From positions 610,001 to 674,000 of the forward strand of contig JACCIC010000095.1 of NCBI GenBank assembly GCA_018907035.1: DNA of 64,000 nucleotides, given 5' to 3'. Both the position numbers and the translations under genes were made by a program. The stretch is from Sycobia sp. Sy_11. Taxonomy: Eukaryota > Arthropoda > Insecta > Hymenoptera > Epichrysomallidae. The notes below the pieces were generated by a model. That model saw nothing but the letters and a program-made list of their open reading frames with translations. It made no database searches and was not told the DNA's origin. Below are positions 61,279 through 64,000 of the stretch, in pieces (positions within the stretch are counted from its first letter, which is position 1; the number at the start of each line of letters is the position of its first letter).

Positions 61279-62001
61279 TTGAAACAACTCCTTTATAAAA
61301 CATTTAAATTTACGAGTAATATGAGAGGCATTATTCAATATAGTCGGCATAATGCCCGCGAGAGCCTCTTCGTCAAACCGAAAAAAACTCATTGCCGGAT
61401 TCTCTTTTGGAATATTTTAAGGGTTAAAATAAATAATGTAATGATTACGAAAAGTAGTTGGAACAGCGAGAAGGAATTTTCATTCACGGAGTACATCAAA
61501 TGGTTAATGCATGATCGTTAGTTTTATTTTTTGCTTAGACGTTTTTTTTTACACTTAGATGAACAAACGAGAAAGAATTAAAGTAACTTCATATATATTT
61601 CTAATGATACTTTAAATAGGAAAAATCCGGGAAACGATAATGAAATTTCATATTGCTTAAATTCAAGAAAACGAGCATTATTTACATAACTCTGGAGAGT
61701 GAAAAAAAATTAAATTCTAAGAAAAGAACGAAATAGATTAATATAAGTGTATTATCTACGTGACGTATTGCAAAAGTATGCAAAATAAGATATAGAAAAT
61801 GCATACTCTTTTTTTTTTTCATATTTCTCAAGAGATTTATAGCAAAAGCTGCATAATATAAAGCCTCGAAGAATGAACCAACTCCAACACCTGTTCCTCT
61901 CTCGAGTCCGCCGCGGCGAAATTCCTCTCCGGCGGCCTGTAATATAAGGCAGAAGATAACCACCGATTGTTTGTCGTTTATCGGCGCGCCGCGCGCATAC
62001 G

Positions 62002-62004
<3 letters not shown>
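61278..62004. other. AT-rich non-coding stretch
   Basis: No gene recognised. A T13 run lies at about 61808-61820 and a small CpG patch at about 61905-61938. Confidence 0.5.

Positions 62005-62055
<51 letters not shown>
62005..62055. repeat. (GT)n microsatellite
   Basis: About 24 GT units. Confidence 0.94.
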
Positions 62056-62057
<2 letters not shown>

Positions 62058-62430
62058 CACGCGGACGGCGGGCGCGTATGTGTGTGTATTTGAATAAAAA
62101 ACAAAAAAAAAAGAAAGAAAGAAAACAAAAAAAAGCAACAAAGATGCATGGATTTACAACGCGCGAGAAGTGAGTCAAAACACTTTATGTACATACAGCG
62201 GAGACGGCGCGCGGAAAGAATGCCGAGAGCCGCAGAGCGGCGCGCGGGGGCAATAAAAATGCCGCGCGCGAAAAATTCCCTATCGAAGAGAGAAGAATAA
62301 CGAATCCGTGCCCTATCAACGCGATCGCGACGTGGTATATGTGTGTATATATATATATATAGCGGTCAGACGCAAGTGAGTTCGCACCGCGTGTCTACTG
62401 TTCGGCGGCTCTTCAATATATTTGCGACAA
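62056..62430. other. CpG-rich block
   Basis: CpG-dense, including GCGCGCGG-type runs near 62205-62275, with an A/AAAG-rich stretch at about 62095-62140. No convincing coding frame. Possible regulatory DNA. Confidence 0.35.
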
Positions 62431-62565
62431 TGTACGTTGTATACTGAGGCTGGAGTAGGTGGGGGGAAAGAAAGATAGAGTAAGAGGTGTGATTTATTTT
62501 GTTACAGTAATACAATTGCAAAAAAAAGAACTAAAATTAAAATAATAAATAAAAATGTTTATCAG

Positions 62566-62615
<50 letters not shown>
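62566..62615. repeat. (AT)n microsatellite
   Basis: About 50 bases of TA. Confidence 0.94.
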
Positions 62616-62623
<8 letters not shown>

Positions 62624-62998
62624 TCTAAAAATATGTAAAATTATGCATAAAAACTTATTGTTATTGACTTGTAGTGGTAAATAAGCTCGCTCATAAATAT
62701 AACGGTGCGATAATCCGCGGATAATTCGGAATACAGATTGTATGCGTGGCAAGTGCGTGGCACTCATGTATGCAAGAGGTTATAGATCCTCCTTGGGTAG
62801 AGAAGGATTTTGAATTTTTGTTTTATGTCGCAGAAGAAAAACCTCGAGAAAAACTCTGGATTCGAGAGGATCAAATTAATGTTGGTGGAATAGAAAATAT
62901 ATTTTCCACTTTAGTATATACATAGGGAAACAATAGTAATTGTGTAAATAAATATATATTATATAATCTCCTGTATTAAAGGAATATAATGCATAAAG

Positions 62999-63000
<2 letters not shown>

Positions 63001-63063
<63 letters not shown>
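63001..63063. repeat. (AT)n microsatellite
   Basis: About 62 bases of AT. Confidence 0.95.
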
Positions 63064-63067
<4 letters not shown>

Positions 63068-63680
63068 CGTGAATTGATGGAAATTCTAAAAGAGGAGCAA
63101 ACGAATTCTGGAATGAGAAATGTGTAAGGCGTGGCTTCCTTCGCTCGCTTGCCTGTGCACGAAATCCTCGAATTTGCCGGTATGATCGAAAATGCGCCCC
63201 GATTGAAAATTGGAAAAAACAAGGGGATACAAAGAGTAAAAAAGTCGCGCTCGCCACACATGATCGATCATTTATTAGAGTTAGTCAGTAATCGTTTGAC
63301 TCTCGTGTCGGAACTTAATTTTTCCGCAAGTGAAGGCACGACTCACTACCAGTGAAAAAAGAGAAAATAATGGAATTAAATGGATTATTTTTTTTTCGTA
63401 AAATGACGATTCTGCCCGTTTTTATCTATAATCATAAATATGTTGAAAGTAATAAAAATGAAACACTGTTGGTATAAATGAAAAAACAAACATTCCAGTT
63501 AAGATATATATCATCCAAAAGCAGCAGTAGTGTTACGAATATATATTGGACACATGTAACGGTATTAATGGAAATATATTGCTATATTTTCAGATTATAT
63601 AATATTAAAAATATCGCACAATAAATTGAAATTCATTTATAAATCTTAATGTCATTAATTTTAACAAATTGGGAGAGATA

Positions 63681-63688
<8 letters not shown>
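63064..63688. other. non-coding stretch
   Basis: Mixed composition to about 63.35 kb, then AT-rich. Short frames on both strands near 63.09-63.36 kb are unrecognised. Confidence 0.5.

Positions 63689-63731
<43 letters not shown>
63689..63731. repeat. (AT)n microsatellite
   Basis: About 43 bases of AT followed by CATATGCATG-type sequence. Confidence 0.94.
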
Positions 63732-63734
<3 letters not shown>

Positions 63735-64000
63735 AGTGCACACATATGCATGTATACATTACTCGTATTCACAGATATACATAATTTAAAAGGGAAATTA
63801 TAGATCGCTTAATTTTAAGCGGATGTAACAGTAAAATCTCATGGCTATAACGCGCATTGTAATTTACGTACTTCGATGGGGAAAAAGGTTTTTTATAATA
63901 GTCCTTCTATTACAATGAGTAATCAAAATTTTTCTCGACGTTGACGGGATAACGAAAAAGTTGACTGTAAATAATGATCATGCAGAAATTCAGAATCGCG
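63732..64000. other. AT-rich non-coding end of window
   Basis: Nothing recognised. Confidence 0.5.

Overview
This 64 kb window looks like non-coding euchromatin from an insect. A hymenopteran such as an ant or wasp is my best guess, and it is inference only. The DNA is mostly AT-rich and carries several dozen (AT)n arrays of about 40-65 bp, plus (CA)n, (GA/TC)n, (TTC)n and (TTG)n tracts. Short GC-rich blocks with abundant CpG interrupt it. I recognise no intact protein-coding gene, rRNA, canonical tRNA, operon or CRISPR array. Most open frames are short and many run through microsatellites. The window is probably intergenic DNA or the inside of long introns.

The best supported features are mobile-element relics. 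(1) A nearly full-length but dead mariner element lies at 52.74-53.94 kb, with matching inverted ends, TA duplications and broken transposase motifs. (2) A tRNA-derived SINE on the minus strand at 24.50-24.70 kb has a tRNA-like head, a poly(A) tail and a perfect 15-bp target-site duplication. (3) A 633-bp foldback element at 33.36-33.99 kb has arms of about 285 bp around a 61-bp spacer. (4) Two short elements of 191 and 209 bp, at 2.39 and 49.02 kb, share the terminal inverted repeat ATGCCCTTTATTTACG.

Other structured DNA includes a 30-bp-stem hairpin at 30.02-30.12 kb, a compact hairpin at 46.32-46.37 kb, a perfect 28-bp palindrome at 35.95 kb, and small tandem repeats at 2.0, 21.3, 36.6, 58.06 and 58.66-59.18 kb. 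A decayed, possibly protein-derived region lies at 5.04-6.33 kb; I see only a weak resemblance there to an ionotropic glutamate receptor extracellular domain. A minus-strand open frame at 27.57-27.91 kb has a splice-acceptor-like start and is not recognised.

Layout: 0-3.4 kb AT-rich with the first short inverted-repeat element; 3.5-4.8 kb CpG-rich; 5-6.3 kb decayed relic; 7.4-9.0 kb (AT)n cluster around a GC block; 10-13 kb mixed microsatellites; 13.4-21.8 kb AT-rich; 21.8-22.7 kb GC/GA block; 23-26.8 kb AT-rich with the SINE; 26.8-27.2 kb GC block; 29.7-31.8 kb hairpin and CpG/GA block; 33-36 kb TTC tract, foldback and spaced (AT)n arrays; 36.0-36.5 kb CpG block; 38.2-39.5 kb (AT)n cluster and CpG block; 41.6-43.4 kb microsatellites; 46.3-48.2 kb hairpin, CpG and GA/TC; 49-55 kb AT-rich with the short element and mariner; 55-55.6 kb CpG block; 56-60.7 kb AT-rich with tandem repeats; 60.7-63.7 kb GA/TC, GT and AT repeats. 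The CpG-rich blocks beside GA/TC runs are the most plausible places for promoters or regulatory elements, but nothing in the sequence proves that role.
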